Assembly (NCBI GenBank): GCA_963921195.1
Contig: OY992539.1
Location: 100,138,964-100,202,963, forward strand
Direction of reading: 5' to 3'
From: Pegoplata infirma
Lineage: Eukaryota; Arthropoda; Insecta; Diptera; Anthomyiidae
Length of the DNA: 64,000 nt
A program made the position numbers and the translations under genes. This document shows, piece by piece, positions 52,613 through 63,010 of the stretch. The notes beneath the pieces are model-generated. The model ran no database searches and was not told the origin of the DNA. It saw only the letters and a list, made by a program, of their open reading frames with translations. Each line of letters begins with the position of its first letter. Within the stretch, counting starts at the first letter, position 1.

Positions 52613-53464
52613 GGGGCCCCTGTAGGCTAGTTGGTAGCGTGCTAGCCTATGAAACAGGGGGTCGTGGGTTCGATTCCCACCAAAGCCCTTGGTCGATTTC
52701 GCTACAACGAGACGACGGTCATTGTTACCAGTTCTCGGTTAGGTTAAAATTATTTAAAATGAGTTGTAAATAAAAATTGGAAAAATAAATAAAAACTGAT
52801 CATTGGATCAAATTACACAGTGATACAAAATCGAACTTTCGGAATCGGAATGGGATGAAACCAAAAGCAAATGAAAGCTGACGTTTTCCATAACAAAACC
52901 CACCAGGCCTTTTTTTTAGGTCAGAGCTAGATTTTATTTTACACGCATTTAAAGTTGGTGATTTTAAAGCATTTAAAGTTTGTGTGTACTAAACATATCC
53001 TACTTTAAAGGCCCCTGGTTGTGCCCTTATTGAACATGTAGGGTCCAGTTTCTAAACTTAAGCTGAAAATTACTTTAGCTATGACTGGTATGAATTTTGC
53101 TGCAATCGGTATAGTACCTATTTACTGAATAGCCAAATTATTCAAATAAACCACAAAACACCGTTGCGTATGATTGTTATTTAAAGGCAATTATTAACAT
53201 AAAACACTGGACACCGTTGCGTATGATTGTTATTTAAAGGCAATTACAATATTAATCATTCGCCACTAATACAATTTTCAAGCATTTATTATTATAATTA
53301 TAATAAAAGTGCACTAACTTTAAATGGTTGTAAAAAAAAATCTAGCTCTGAACTGGAAAAAAGCCTTGAGGTGTTTGTTATGGAATATGTCATCTTTCAT
53401 TTGCTTTTCGTTTCATCCCATTCCGATTTTGGGTGTTGCACAGTGTTATTATTATTATTATATT
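52613..53464 (+). mobile_element. tRNA-derived SINE, copy 2, tail split by a foldback
   Basis: Starts GGGGCCCCTGTAGGCTAGTT; A box TAGTTGGTAGCGTGC; B box GGTTCGATTCC perfect; body TTTCGCTACAACGAGACGACGG, TCATTGTTACCAGTTCTCGG, TTAGGTT; signature GATCATTGGATCAAA; tail (TTA)n. A perfect 12-bp TSD AATGTGTGTCAG flanks the whole insertion (52601-52612, 53465-53476). The tail holds a foldback element (52816-53445). Confidence 0.93.
52816..53445. mobile_element. Foldback element, 630 bp, in the SINE tail
   Basis: CACAGTG at both edges as read on the plus strand (CACAGTGATAC..., ...GTTGCACAGTG). The arms of about 115 bp pair: ATCGGAATGGGATGAAAC with GTTTCATCCCATTCCGAT, and TCAGAGCTAGATTTT with AAAATCTAGCTCTGA. 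Flanking TTA/TTA may be a 3-bp TSD inside the (TTA)n tail. A 36-bp direct repeat CACCGTTGCGTATGATTG... lies at 53160 and 53211. Confidence 0.78.
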
Positions 53465-53544
53465 AATGTGTGTCAGATTAATATTAGTCATTTAAATGAA
53501 ACTTTTGAACAAATTGAATATCGGAATTATTCAAGACTTGAAAA

Positions 53545-53660
53545 GTCTCAGATTCTGAGACATTTTTCCTATAAAAAAAGTCTCAGATTCTAAGACATAT
53601 TTCCTATAGGAAAAGTCTCAGCTTCTGAGACATTTTTCCTATAGAAAAAGTCTCTGAATG
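53545..53660. repeat. 35-bp tandem repeat with hairpin GTCTCAGATTCTGAGAC
   Basis: Units start at 53545, 53580 and 53615, with a partial fourth. Each contains GTCTCAGNTTCTNAGAC followed by ATTTTTCCTATA(G/A)AAAAA. Confidence 0.88.
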
Positions 53661-54353
53661 GTATTTTTTTTTTTAAGTGTACTGAAGTACATTTAATCAT
53701 TTTGGAATTAATCATATTAAAAATCGATTGCCATAAATTTACCTGAGTATTGTAGCAAATACCCGTGTATCAAGTTTCACATTATCTTTAATTTGATTTA
53801 TAACGAGCACCGTTCATTCATTTTTAGTATGCGCCAAATTTTTATTGTTATTATTTTATTCGAGACAGTTATTTTTAGGGGCATTTTTATTATGAGTTCG
53901 AAATCAATTTTCTATTTCTCAATATTTCTTTTAATAGATTTATTTTTATAATTTTATTCTAAATTAATTTATTGCATTTATTTGATGAATAAAATGAAAA
54001 AAAAAATTCCATTTGATTTTTAAATAGTTTTTATTATTTTAGTGATCCGTAAATAATTATTACTATTGAGTACAATTTGTTTAACAACAAATCATTTATT
54101 GTGTTGCAATTAATGCTTAAATTGAAAATGTCATGACAAATAAAATAAAATCAACGAAATATAAGTATACTTTCCGTAATAGCACGAGACTTTACTCATG
54201 TGGGTATATGCAAGTAAAAAAGCAAGAAGTTTTAAAAAGGTTAAGTCGAATTCTTGATACCATACAACTTTAATAGTTTTTTTATATCAATAGAACTCTG
54301 AAAATCTTAGTATAAGATTTATAACATTTGTTAGAGCTTGAATCATAATTAAG
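53661..54353. other. A/T-rich non-coding stretch
   Basis: No repeats or frames worth calling were seen. Confidence 0.4.
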
Positions 54354-54960
54354 ACTCAGACTGATTTAAGTCGATCTAACGATGTCCCTCTATATATATG
54401 TACGTCTGTCTGTATGTACATAAGGCCAGGTCAAAAACAAAACGGTACCTCCAAAAAGTTCCACAGCCAAAATATTACATATTGAGGTCGCGATTTGGTA
54501 CCGCCAAAATCCTTATTTGTTCAAAGCTGATGTTGATCGTTGTAAAAAAAATTTTCAGCCGATGTGTTAGTTCGACACTTGATGGAGCAATCTTGAGGTA
54601 TATCATCAGATCCAGCAGATTTCTAGGCCAAAAAGCTGTCAATCGCCCAGATTAATGTTGGCATATAATATTTCCAAATCAAATTTAGATTCTTGGGCGT
54701 CAGAGCGTTCCAAAGCTTGAAACGGCGCAAAGGATTTGCCCGGAAAGTACGTGTAGGATCCTTCAGGTATCCCAGGATACATGAAGAATTTTCCAAAACT
54801 TTTCGCAGCCTGGCTGCCTCAGAAACGTCTTACATATTTCCACAGAAGTTTTTCAAGAATCACATTTCTCAATTTTGATCATCTTCTTTTAACTCTTTAG
54901 TTCCAGCCTATATGCAGACCAGTCCTCGTCCGGTCTTGAAGATTTTGCCTTATTAAAGAG
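54354..54960. other. R-like fragment plus unrecognised higher-GC segment
   Basis: GATTTAAGTCGATCTAACGATGTCCC and TACGTCTGTCTGTATGTAC (54366-54421) mark an R-like piece. The following 500 bp are GC-richer and open for 85 codons (54398-54655) and 61 codons (54693-54878) in different frames. The minus strand has TRTFRANPLRRFKLWNALTP-like text, vaguely like LINE C-termini (F..LWN.L). Too weak to name. Confidence 0.3.
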
Positions 54961-56829
54961 CATTATGAAGGAATCTCTGTTTTTTATGTAGGTTTATGAG
55001 TTAAAAACAAATCAAATATTAAATTAAAAATCGAATTTTACAGGAAAATGCAGAAAAATTTGTATTTTATAAATTCATAAAATTAGAATAAATAAGTAAG
55101 AGTGGGACTTGTTTTACGCGTAAATCTCTCAATATTTTGCATTTTCATTTTAATTTTTTGTTAGACCAACTGTTTTCGATGCATAGAGGCAGTACCATCA
55201 CCAAAAACATGCGAATGAGCTTTTTTGATAATAACCGATTTATAGAAAAAATCCACTTCATTGAAATTTTTTTGTGAACAATATTTTATACTTGAATTGT
55301 TTACCATAATTAGTTAAAAGAATTATTGCTCACTTCATTACTGTATAATTAGATACTTGTGAAATAATAAACAAAAAAAAAATGTCACATGTTTGAACAA
55401 GTTAATTCAGATTAGGCACCACTTATAGAAACTTTGGGTTTAGCAATTATAGCACTGGTCTACGTCAAATTTTTCCCTATAAACATAATTGATTGATTTT
55501 TAAGTATTTTACGTTAATAAATTTAAAAATGTGACTTGCATCACGTATAATATATTATAAATAAAATCTTGTTTTATGTTATTAATCGATAGCTCAAACA
55601 TTTCGATTAATCAAAATCTTGATAATTCAATTAATCGATTAATCAAAATTTGTGATTAAATAATGATCGAATAATCAGATATTTTAATCATATTTATAGT
55701 TAAAATAATATGATAAACTTGAAAATTATTTTAAAACAATATATAATGCGATTGATTTTAATCCTACGAAAAATGTCAATATTTATTAAAAAAAATTTAT
55801 AAAATTTCCAAATTTTGTTGGTTTTTGTTTTTTGCTTTGAGTTTCATGTATTTACACTTTGGTTGTTCTTGGCACTGCTGCTCAAAAATATTTAGTAAAA
55901 AAAAGATATTAGATGTAGGAATTTTTTTTTTTTAAGTCTTAAAGCGTTGAAAAAAGGACAGCGTGGCAAAAGGACAGTTTTTCAAGCGTTCGCTTTTTCT
56001 CTTTAAATAACACCGTTTTTTTAAATAGTTGAAATTCAAATTATTTAAAATTCCCAAAACATTTAAGAAAAAAAAACATGCTTTCGCATTTTCTCTTTTA
56101 ATAACATCATTTAAAAAAAAGTTAAAATTCAAATTGTTCAAAATTCCCAAAAATTTAAGAAAAGAAACCCTACAAAACAAATTGTTTACCAATACGGTAA
56201 TCATCAAACAAAAAAAAAAAAAAATCAAAGTGTGGACGGACATGAGAAAAAGCGGAATTAATGCCAAAAGACTTAAAAAATGTGTTTTTTGTCGTATGTT
56301 TCCACTAAACTCAAAACAGCTTGTTTTCGCAAAAAAAATTAACATACATATTGTAACAGAATAAGAACTGAATTCTAAAAATAAAGAGCAGATAAGAGAT
56401 TTGCAAAAACATCTTGTTCTTATAACAGTGGAAACATAAAGCTACATTCACACTGCAAGAGATTATGGTAAGTTTAGTTGATTTTATGATTTATTTTTTT
56501 GTTAGTACAATTTGACAGTGTCGGTTACAACTTTAGAGTTTGGTGGGGGGGGGGGGGGGGGGGGGTTATTACTTGAAATACAAAAAAAAAGTCTGCGAAT
56601 ATTTTTGGTCTTGCCCTAATAATTAAGTCATCAGAATGTTTTTTTAAATGCCAATACCTTTCAAATTATTGTTCAAAAAATCTAGAACTTTTATGATATA
56701 TAGATTAGAGTTCGTTTGATGACTTTGTCACATCATCTGTTTATCGGGTATCATCATTTTTTTAAAGGATTTAGGGGAGCTAAAAAGAATGCTGGTATGG
56801 TTAAGGAAAAATTTTCACTCCTTGGGGTG
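54961..56829. other. Non-coding stretch with local repeats
   Basis: ATTAATCGATTAATCAAAA words at 55590-55680. Direct repeat of about 90 bp at 55985-56075 and 56080-56165 (CTTTNGCATTTTCTCTTT.AATAACA.C.TTTTTTT, AAATTCAAATT.TT.AAAATTCCCAAAA). A G-run of about 21 lies at 56545-56565. The two opposed frames at 55932-56364 follow the direct repeat and are not convincing. Confidence 0.5.
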
Positions 56830-59800
56830 CACAGTGCCACATTTGGCCAATCTAGGACGACAAAAATCCAATTTTATTTATATTGACTGGAAATTCGATA
56901 TACATATTCGTTTTGACTTCAAAAACAACATTATTAAAAATATGGGAGGCCACATTTGGCCAATCTAGGACGACAAAAATCCATTTTTATTTATATTGAC
57001 TGGAAATTCGATATACATATTCGTTTTGACTTCAAAAACAACATTATTAAAAATATGGGAGGCCAACATTTTAAAAAATTTTTAATTTTGGTTGTAATTT
57101 CTTTAAACTTCGTATATATACTCTCAAGGACTGTAAAAATAATATCACAAAAAAAGGGGGCGGTCAGACAACTTCCACGCCCACTTTTTAAAATTATGTT
57201 TAAAAAATATGTAAAAATAATGTTTACATAGCGCCCCAATGTAGTCGCCGTCGCAGACGGTCGCAAAAGTTAGCAATTGAAATAAGTATTATGGATATTA
57301 GGGTGGCAGCTATTTTGCAAAACTTCGAATTTGAAGGAGTGCACCCCTAATTTTTATTACATTTGGTCTAAAAATGCTATGCTAAAAATTTCAGCCAAAT
57401 CGGACAACGTTAACACGAGGCGCATCGAGGTCAAAAGTCAAAGGTCAAAAAATAGCCATATTTTGATGAAAATTATTAAATAAATGGTGTTGTTTTTTGA
57501 ATAGATTGTTAAAAAGTGGTACACGAGTTGTTTTTAGTATAAGAAGATAAATTAAAAATTTTTGGGTTTTCAAAAATTAACCCTTGTAAGTCTTTCGGGG
57601 TCAAAATGACACAATTTTCACAAAATGACCACTTAAGCACGAAAATCAGCCCCAATTTTCTAAATTTATTGAAATAAACCAATGTAAACCCATATTTATA
57701 TTCTATTCTATCATAAATACTCAGATATGAAATACTGTCTTTCTAGGATGTCATTTACCCGTTTCACGGTAAGGCCAAATATATGCATTTTATTTGGCGT
57801 GGTTCTTAAAACTGATATTTTGGTTTTTTCAAAATTTTCTTAAACAAAATAAGGAAAAATTCTGAAAAAACCACAGAATCTTATAAAATATATGTTAACA
57901 TATAAAAAAAAAAAATTTTTGGGGGATATCCCTCGGATAGTTTGGCGGGGGCATCGATTTAAACTCAGCGGATTTCGAGGAAAATGCCTTTTTTGCCTAC
58001 AATTTGTTCAATATGGAAAAAATTTGGTAAATATTTTAAAATTTGACAAAGTCAGGGCAATAAATTATTAAAAACTATGTTAGACATTAACCCTAAACGT
58101 TTTAGGAAAATAGAATTATATTAACCCGGTTTTTATTCGGGTCAAAAGTCAAATTTAGGGATATTTGGATGTTTTTTTGGAAATAGGCATCTAAATATGA
58201 AATATTTATTGCGATTTTTTATAAAACTTGGTATAATTATTGTAAGAGCTCAGAAAAATAGTTATTTAATTTTTTTAAAATTAACCCATAAATGAACATG
58301 GGGTCAAAATGGCCCAGCACATTAAAATTTCTTTATATAGATCTTTATATTTTCATTCGATTTTTATAAAACTTGTTATGATTATGTGCGAGGTCAGAAA
58401 ACTAATTATTTGATTTTTTTTAATTAACCCATAAATGAACATGAGGTCAAAATGGCCCAGCACGTTAAAAATTCTTAATATAGTTTTTATTTTTTTTTCT
58501 ATAATACAAATAATTATTTTTTCAGACGTCGCATACAAATAATAACAAGTTTTATAGAAATAGAAAAAAAAAATAAAAAAACTATATTAAGAATTTTTAA
58601 CGTGCTGGGCCATTTTGACCCCATGTTCATTTATGGGTTAATTAAAAAAAATCAAATAATTAGTTTTCTGACCTCGCACATAATCATAACAAGTTTTATA
58701 AAAATCGAAAGAAAATATAAAAATCTATATAAAGAAATTTTAATGTGCTGGGCCATTTTGACCCCATGTTCATTTATGGGTTAATTTTAAAAAAATTAAA
58801 TAATTATTTTTCTGAGCTCGTACAATAATTATACCAAGTTTTATAAAAAATAAAAATTGCATATTTAGATGCCTTTTTCCAAAAAAAAATCCAAATATCC
58901 CTAAATTTGACTTTTGACCCGAAAAAAAACCGGGTTAATATTATTCTATTTTCCTAAAACGTTTAGGGTTAATGTCTAACATAGTTTTTAATAATTTATG
59001 GCCCTGACTTTGTCAAATTTTAAAATATTTACCAAATTTTTTCCATATTGAATAAATTGTGGGCAAAAAAGGCATTTTACTCGAAATCCGCTTAGTTTAA
59101 ATCGATGCCCCCGCCAAACTATCCGAGGGATATCCCCCAAAAAAATTTTTTTTTATATGTTAACATATATTTTATAAGATTCTGTGGTTTTTTTTAGCAT
59201 TTTTCCTAATTTTGTTTAAGAAAATTTTGAAAAAACCAAAATATCAGTTTTGAGAACCACGCCAAATAAAATCCATATTTTTGGCCTTACCGTGAAACGG
59301 GTGAATGACATCCTAGAAAGACAGTATTTCATATCTGAGTATTTATGATAGAATAGAATATAAATATGGGTTTACATTGGTTTATTTCAATAAATTTAGA
59401 AAATTGGGGCTGATTTTCGTGTTTTAGGGGTCATTTTGTGAAAATTGGGTCATTTTGACCCCGAAAGACTTACAAGGGTTAATTTTTGAAAACCCAAAAA
59501 TTTTTAATTTATCTTCTTATACTAAAAACAACTCGTGTACCACTTTTTAACAATATTTTCAAAAAACAACACCATTTATTTAATGATTTTCATCAAAATA
59601 TGGCTATTTTTTGAACTTTGACCTTTGACCTTGATGCGCCTCGTGTTAACGTTTTCCGATTTGGCTGAAATTTTTAGCATAGCATTTTTAGACCAAATGT
59701 AATAAAAATTAGGGGTGCACTCCTTCAAATTCGAAGTTTTGCAAAATAGCTGCCACCCTAATGGATATTGATCAATATGTCTGAAAAAGTCCGGCGACCA

Positions 59801-60244
59801 ATAGGGACCAAAAACAAAAGTTCTATTCCAAAAAAAAAAAAAATATATACATATATAATTTTCTTTTAAAAAATTTTTATTTTGTTAAAAATTTAATAAA
59901 AAATAGAAAAAATTGTTTAAAAAAAAAAAGAAAAGATATGACTTAAAGCCTTTAAATTCCTTTAAAATCACCAAAAAAATAGTGTATAAATATCTTTTTT
60001 TGTTAAAAAGTTACAACAGTTTAAAATCGACTAAATTAATGCGAAATAATAAACACTACTCACAGGATTTTACAAGATGCAAATTTATGGATTCACATCT
60101 TAATAACGAACAGAATTATCGTTCTTATATGAGTATTTCCGTGCTATTAGGAATGTCTTGTAATACATACAAACAAGTCATAAAAATCGGGGAACTTTTT
60201 TTTTTGATTTTTGTCGTACTAGATTGGCCAAATGTGGCACTGTG
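56830..60244. mobile_element. Transib-like element with 23-RSS-like ends, split by a foldback
   Basis: Left: CACAGTG (56830-56836), 23-bp spacer, ACAAAAATC (56860-56868). Right, complement: CACAGTG (60238-60244), 23-bp spacer, ACAAAAATC (60206-60214). The nonamer is one base from the RSS nonamer ACAAAAACC. Flanks GGGTG and GGGTA are a 5-bp TSD with one mismatch. Removing the foldback (57299-59760 plus 8 bp) leaves about 945 bp, non-autonomous. The first 113 bp inside the left heptamer are tandemly duplicated (56837-56949, 56950-57062). Frame 59913-60347 is open for 144 codons across its right end but has no recognised domain. Confidence 0.85.
57299..59760. mobile_element. hAT-like giant foldback, 2462 bp, TSD ATGGATAT
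   Basis: TAGGGTGGCAGCTATTTTGC and GCAAAATAGCTGCCACCCTA are the ends. The arms pair almost end to end (about 1.2 kb each) around a spacer near 58502-58556. The 8-bp TSD ATGGATAT is exact (57291-57298, 59761-59768). Each arm carries two tandem units with AACCCATAAATGAACATG and GGTCAAAATGGCCCAGCAC. The small frames at 58353-58538 (minus) and 58602-58784 (plus) share a peptide only because the arms mirror each other. TAGGG fits the hAT end pattern. Confidence 0.93.
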
Positions 60245-62221
60245 GGGTAGTTCAACGGATCTGAAAACGCGGATTTGGATCTGGTTTTTCTGTATAGAAA
60301 TATATTGCAAATGTGATTTAACCAGTCGATTCTACAGTAAAAATTAATACAATGGCAGTTTTTTTAACTCTTAAATAAAGTTCCAAAAACCCACAGCAGG
60401 GGGCGGAAATATCCAATCAAAAAAAAAATAAATTAGTTTTTTAGTCATACATGATGAAGAGTCAGTTTTTGCTAAGAAAATTGGTACAAAAATCACCTAT
60501 CTATCACAACCCATTAAGAAGTTATAAAGTTTCAAAGTTTTTTTCTAATGACAAAATTATAAAACACTGACCGAAATTTAAATTTTTTTTGGATGGGTCA
60601 ATGGTTTGGACACTTGTTTTCGATTAACCTTTCAATGCTGATTCCAAATCTGGTTTCCAAAGTTTTTCGTAACGTCAGGTTTTTGAGGAAATTGAGATCA
60701 AAGTTCATAAAAAAAAACCCAATTTTGTGCATTATTGAGAGCATTTTTTGTGATATTTTGGGATCATATTCTGGGATCATATTCTGGGATCGTACAAATC
60801 GTTTTCTGATACTGATTCTGAATCTGGTTTTAAACTTTCGATCACGTCGTGTTTTTGAGAAAATTGAGATCAAAGTTCTCAAAAAACGTGATTTTGTGCA
60901 TTTTTGAGAGCTTATAACTTCTTACCGGGTTGTGATAGAACGGAAATTTTGGTACCATTTTGTTAAGCTGAAAATGCCCTTTAATGGTGCATATTAAAAA
61001 AAAAAATAATTTAAAAAAAAAAATGGAAAATCCATATATTTCCACCCTCTGTGTTGGGTTTTTGGAACTTTTTATAAGTGTTCAAAAAACGACTATTGTA
61101 CTAATTTTTTCTGTACAATCGATTGGTGAAATCATATTTGCGATATATTCTGCCGTTTTTGCTCTGCAGAAAAATCAGCTTACAATCCCAAGGAGCAAAA
61201 ATGTTCCCAAAAAATACCGGCATTCTTTTTACCTAACCTAAATCCTTCAAAAAAATTATGATACCCACAGATAAAATTTTCGAAATTAACTATACATATA
61301 TACCTAAATATTAAAAAAAAAAATACAAAATTGGTAAATTGTAACCTCAAAACTTCAAAATTTTTTTTCATATTTTTCAATTTAAACATTTTACAAAAAA
61401 TTCATTATTTTCAATTGTTTCGAGAAACAAAACATTTTTAAGATTTTTGTTATAAAACAAATTAATTTTCATACTGAAATAAAAAAAAATCTGTAGAAAA
61501 CTACATCAAGTTTAAGACAAATGAAAAATTAGCTGATTTCAAAAACCGCTGTTTGGATAACATTTTGGATTTAATATTTTTCGAAAAACAGAAAGTTTTT
61601 CAGAAATTTGTCAATTTAAAGTAATGAAAGGAATTTCTTTGATAAATAGCATCTAAAATTTCGAATCCTAGTAATTTTAGAATTTTTTTTTTAATTTAAG
61701 ACTACAAGCGGAGAGTTTTCTACAAAAGTATAAAATTTTTTTTCGGAAAACTATTTAAAATGGTTTTAATCAGAACTTTAAATTATTTTGAAATAAAACC
61801 AGCAAAAGTTAAATTCTTCCTTGCGAAATGTATTGATACCACCATGTGCACGGTATATTTCTTTTTTCACATACACACTAAATCCTTCGCTTCAGAATAC
61901 ACCACTTTTAGAGTGGTGTAAATTAGAATGATTTTAAACAACTAAATGAAAATTGCAATTGTTTGAACATTTAGAATGTAAAACAAGTAAAAAAGTTAAA
62001 TTCGGCCGTGCCGAATTTTAAATACCCTCCATCTGTATCCCAGTATTTATAAATTAATACGATTTTCTAATGCACGTTCTTTAAAAATTTAATATCAATG
62101 GCACAGATTAATACAGACTCGACAATTATAACAAGTGTCAAAAAAGTAGTCTTTAACCATATGGTTATTTTTTTAAAATTATTCTACTAATTAGGTTAGA
62201 GAGAGAAAACCAATATAAGAT
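60245..62221. other. Non-coding stretch with direct repeat and R fragment
   Basis: A duplicated segment of about 165 bp (60600-60735 and 60795-60905) shares TGCTGATTC.GAATCTGGTTT, GAGATCAAAGTTC and TTTTGTGCATT.TTGAGAGC. GGGATCATATTCT repeats three times at 60758-60792. ACAAGTAAAAAAGTTAAATTCGGCCGTGCCGAATTTTAAATACCCTCC at 61984-62030 is an R terminus. No gene seen. Confidence 0.55.
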
Positions 62222-62333
62222 AATAATCACAATTGGAGCGGGAAGCGTTTTTCCGCAACTGTTCACATACGTTTTATATGACAACAAAATTCCGCCGCGT
62301 TTTTCCGCCAAACTAGATTCAATTCTATTTTTA

Positions 62334-62720
62334 CGGGCAACAAACTCTCAGCACCACGACCTTTGCTGTCGACTAAATCACACCGTATTACCTCTTCTTG
62401 CTAAAAACTACTCATCTCGTACCACTAGCTTAATAGTCAGAGCGAGAGGAGGTTTGCTTAACATAAACGCAAGGTCCTTCACAAACAACTCTGCATCCGT
62501 ATGCACAATATGCAATCATGGGGTAGAGGAAAATACTTACCACTTTTTAGGAGTCTGTCCAATATATAACGGATTTAGACTTAATTTTTTTGGAAAATCT
62601 CAACTTGAGCTAACAGAAGTAATAGATATTTTAAATGGTTCCAACTTTTACAACCTGTATAAATACTTGGAAATTTGTTCAAATTATAGAAAATTAATTG
62701 TCAATGAATTTAATTTGTAA
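62334..62720 (+). pseudogene. LINE ORF2 C-terminus with CCHC-type motif
   Basis: 128 codons to TAA: begins RATNSQHHDLCCRLN, continues SLIVRARGGLLNINARS, then CTICNHGVEENTYHFLGVC, then RLNFFGKSQLEL, EVIDILNGSNFYNLYKYLE and ...RKLIVNEFNL. The CxxC...H....C motif with the following P.....R and short alpha-helical tail is the C-terminal zinc-knuckle region of many non-LTR retrotransposon polymerases (family knowledge). The reverse transcriptase domain is lost to 5-prime truncation, but no stop or frameshift interrupts what remains, so the insertion is probably young. The frame stays open upstream into the host MITE by chance. Clade not resolved. Confidence 0.88.
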
Positions 62721-62951
62721 TCTTTTTCCAATCTTTTTTCAAATAATTTTATAAATCGTAATATTTTTCAATTATAATCACATAAACTTGTACATAAATT
62801 TTAAAATCAACAAAATGAATTGTATTAAAAATTCTAGCAATCTGCCAATCTGGCTCACAACAAATATGTTATGCCAAATATGGATATTAAATATTATAAT
62901 AATCAAAAAATGAATATGTAAATACACTGAAATATATCTATTAATAAATAA
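62334..62951 (+). mobile_element. 5-prime-truncated LINE insertion, 618 bp, 13-bp TSD
   Basis: The 13-bp sequence AATTCTATTTTTA lies at 62321-62333 and 62952-62964. The related MITE end near 63580 has a single copy (AATTCCATTTTTATGAGG) followed directly by the next MITE text, so it shows the empty site. The insert holds the end of a LINE frame and about 230 bp of A/T-rich 3-prime UTR. The 3-prime end is A-rich (AATAAATA). Confidence 0.88.
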
Positions 62952-63010
62952 AATTCTATTTTTATGAGGACAATTGCGTTTTTCCGCTTCCCGCTCCAAT
63001 TGTGATTATT

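Larger units (their letters stand above)
62222..63010. mobile_element. MITE with AATAATCACAATTGGAGCGG ends, split by a LINE
   Basis: 62222-62246 (AATAATCACAATTGGAGCGG then GAAGC) is perfectly inverted at 62986-63010. Just inside are GCGTTTTTCCGCAA palindrome-like arms. Without the LINE it is about 160 bp. A second right end (GGACAATTGCGGAAAAACGC, TTTCCGCCCCAATTTG) lies at about 63592-63627. Confidence 0.75.

Noticed and set aside
52816..53445. Third Transib-like element (CACAGTG edges)
   Set aside because: No ACAAAA nonamer at spacing 23, the TSD looks like TTA rather than 5 bp, and the right edge heptamer reads CACTGTG in inverse. Kept as an unassigned foldback.
54398..54960. LINE fragment on the minus strand
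   Set aside because: LWNALTP-like text is suggestive, but the frames break often and the flanks give no TSD or tail. Not enough to call.
55932..56364. 137- and 111-codon frames on opposite strands
   Set aside because: Both follow a direct repeat of about 90 bp that duplicates the peptide, and they overlap in antisense. No family signature.
56545..56565. Poly-G tract as a regulatory or G-quadruplex element
   Set aside because: Similar G or C runs are seen at 7028, 23650 and 50680 within or beside R-like repeats; simple slippage is sufficient.
59913..60347. 144-codon frame, the longest in the window
   Set aside because: It straddles the right terminus of the Transib-like element, starts in an A-run, and shows no transposase or other motif. 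Likely chance.
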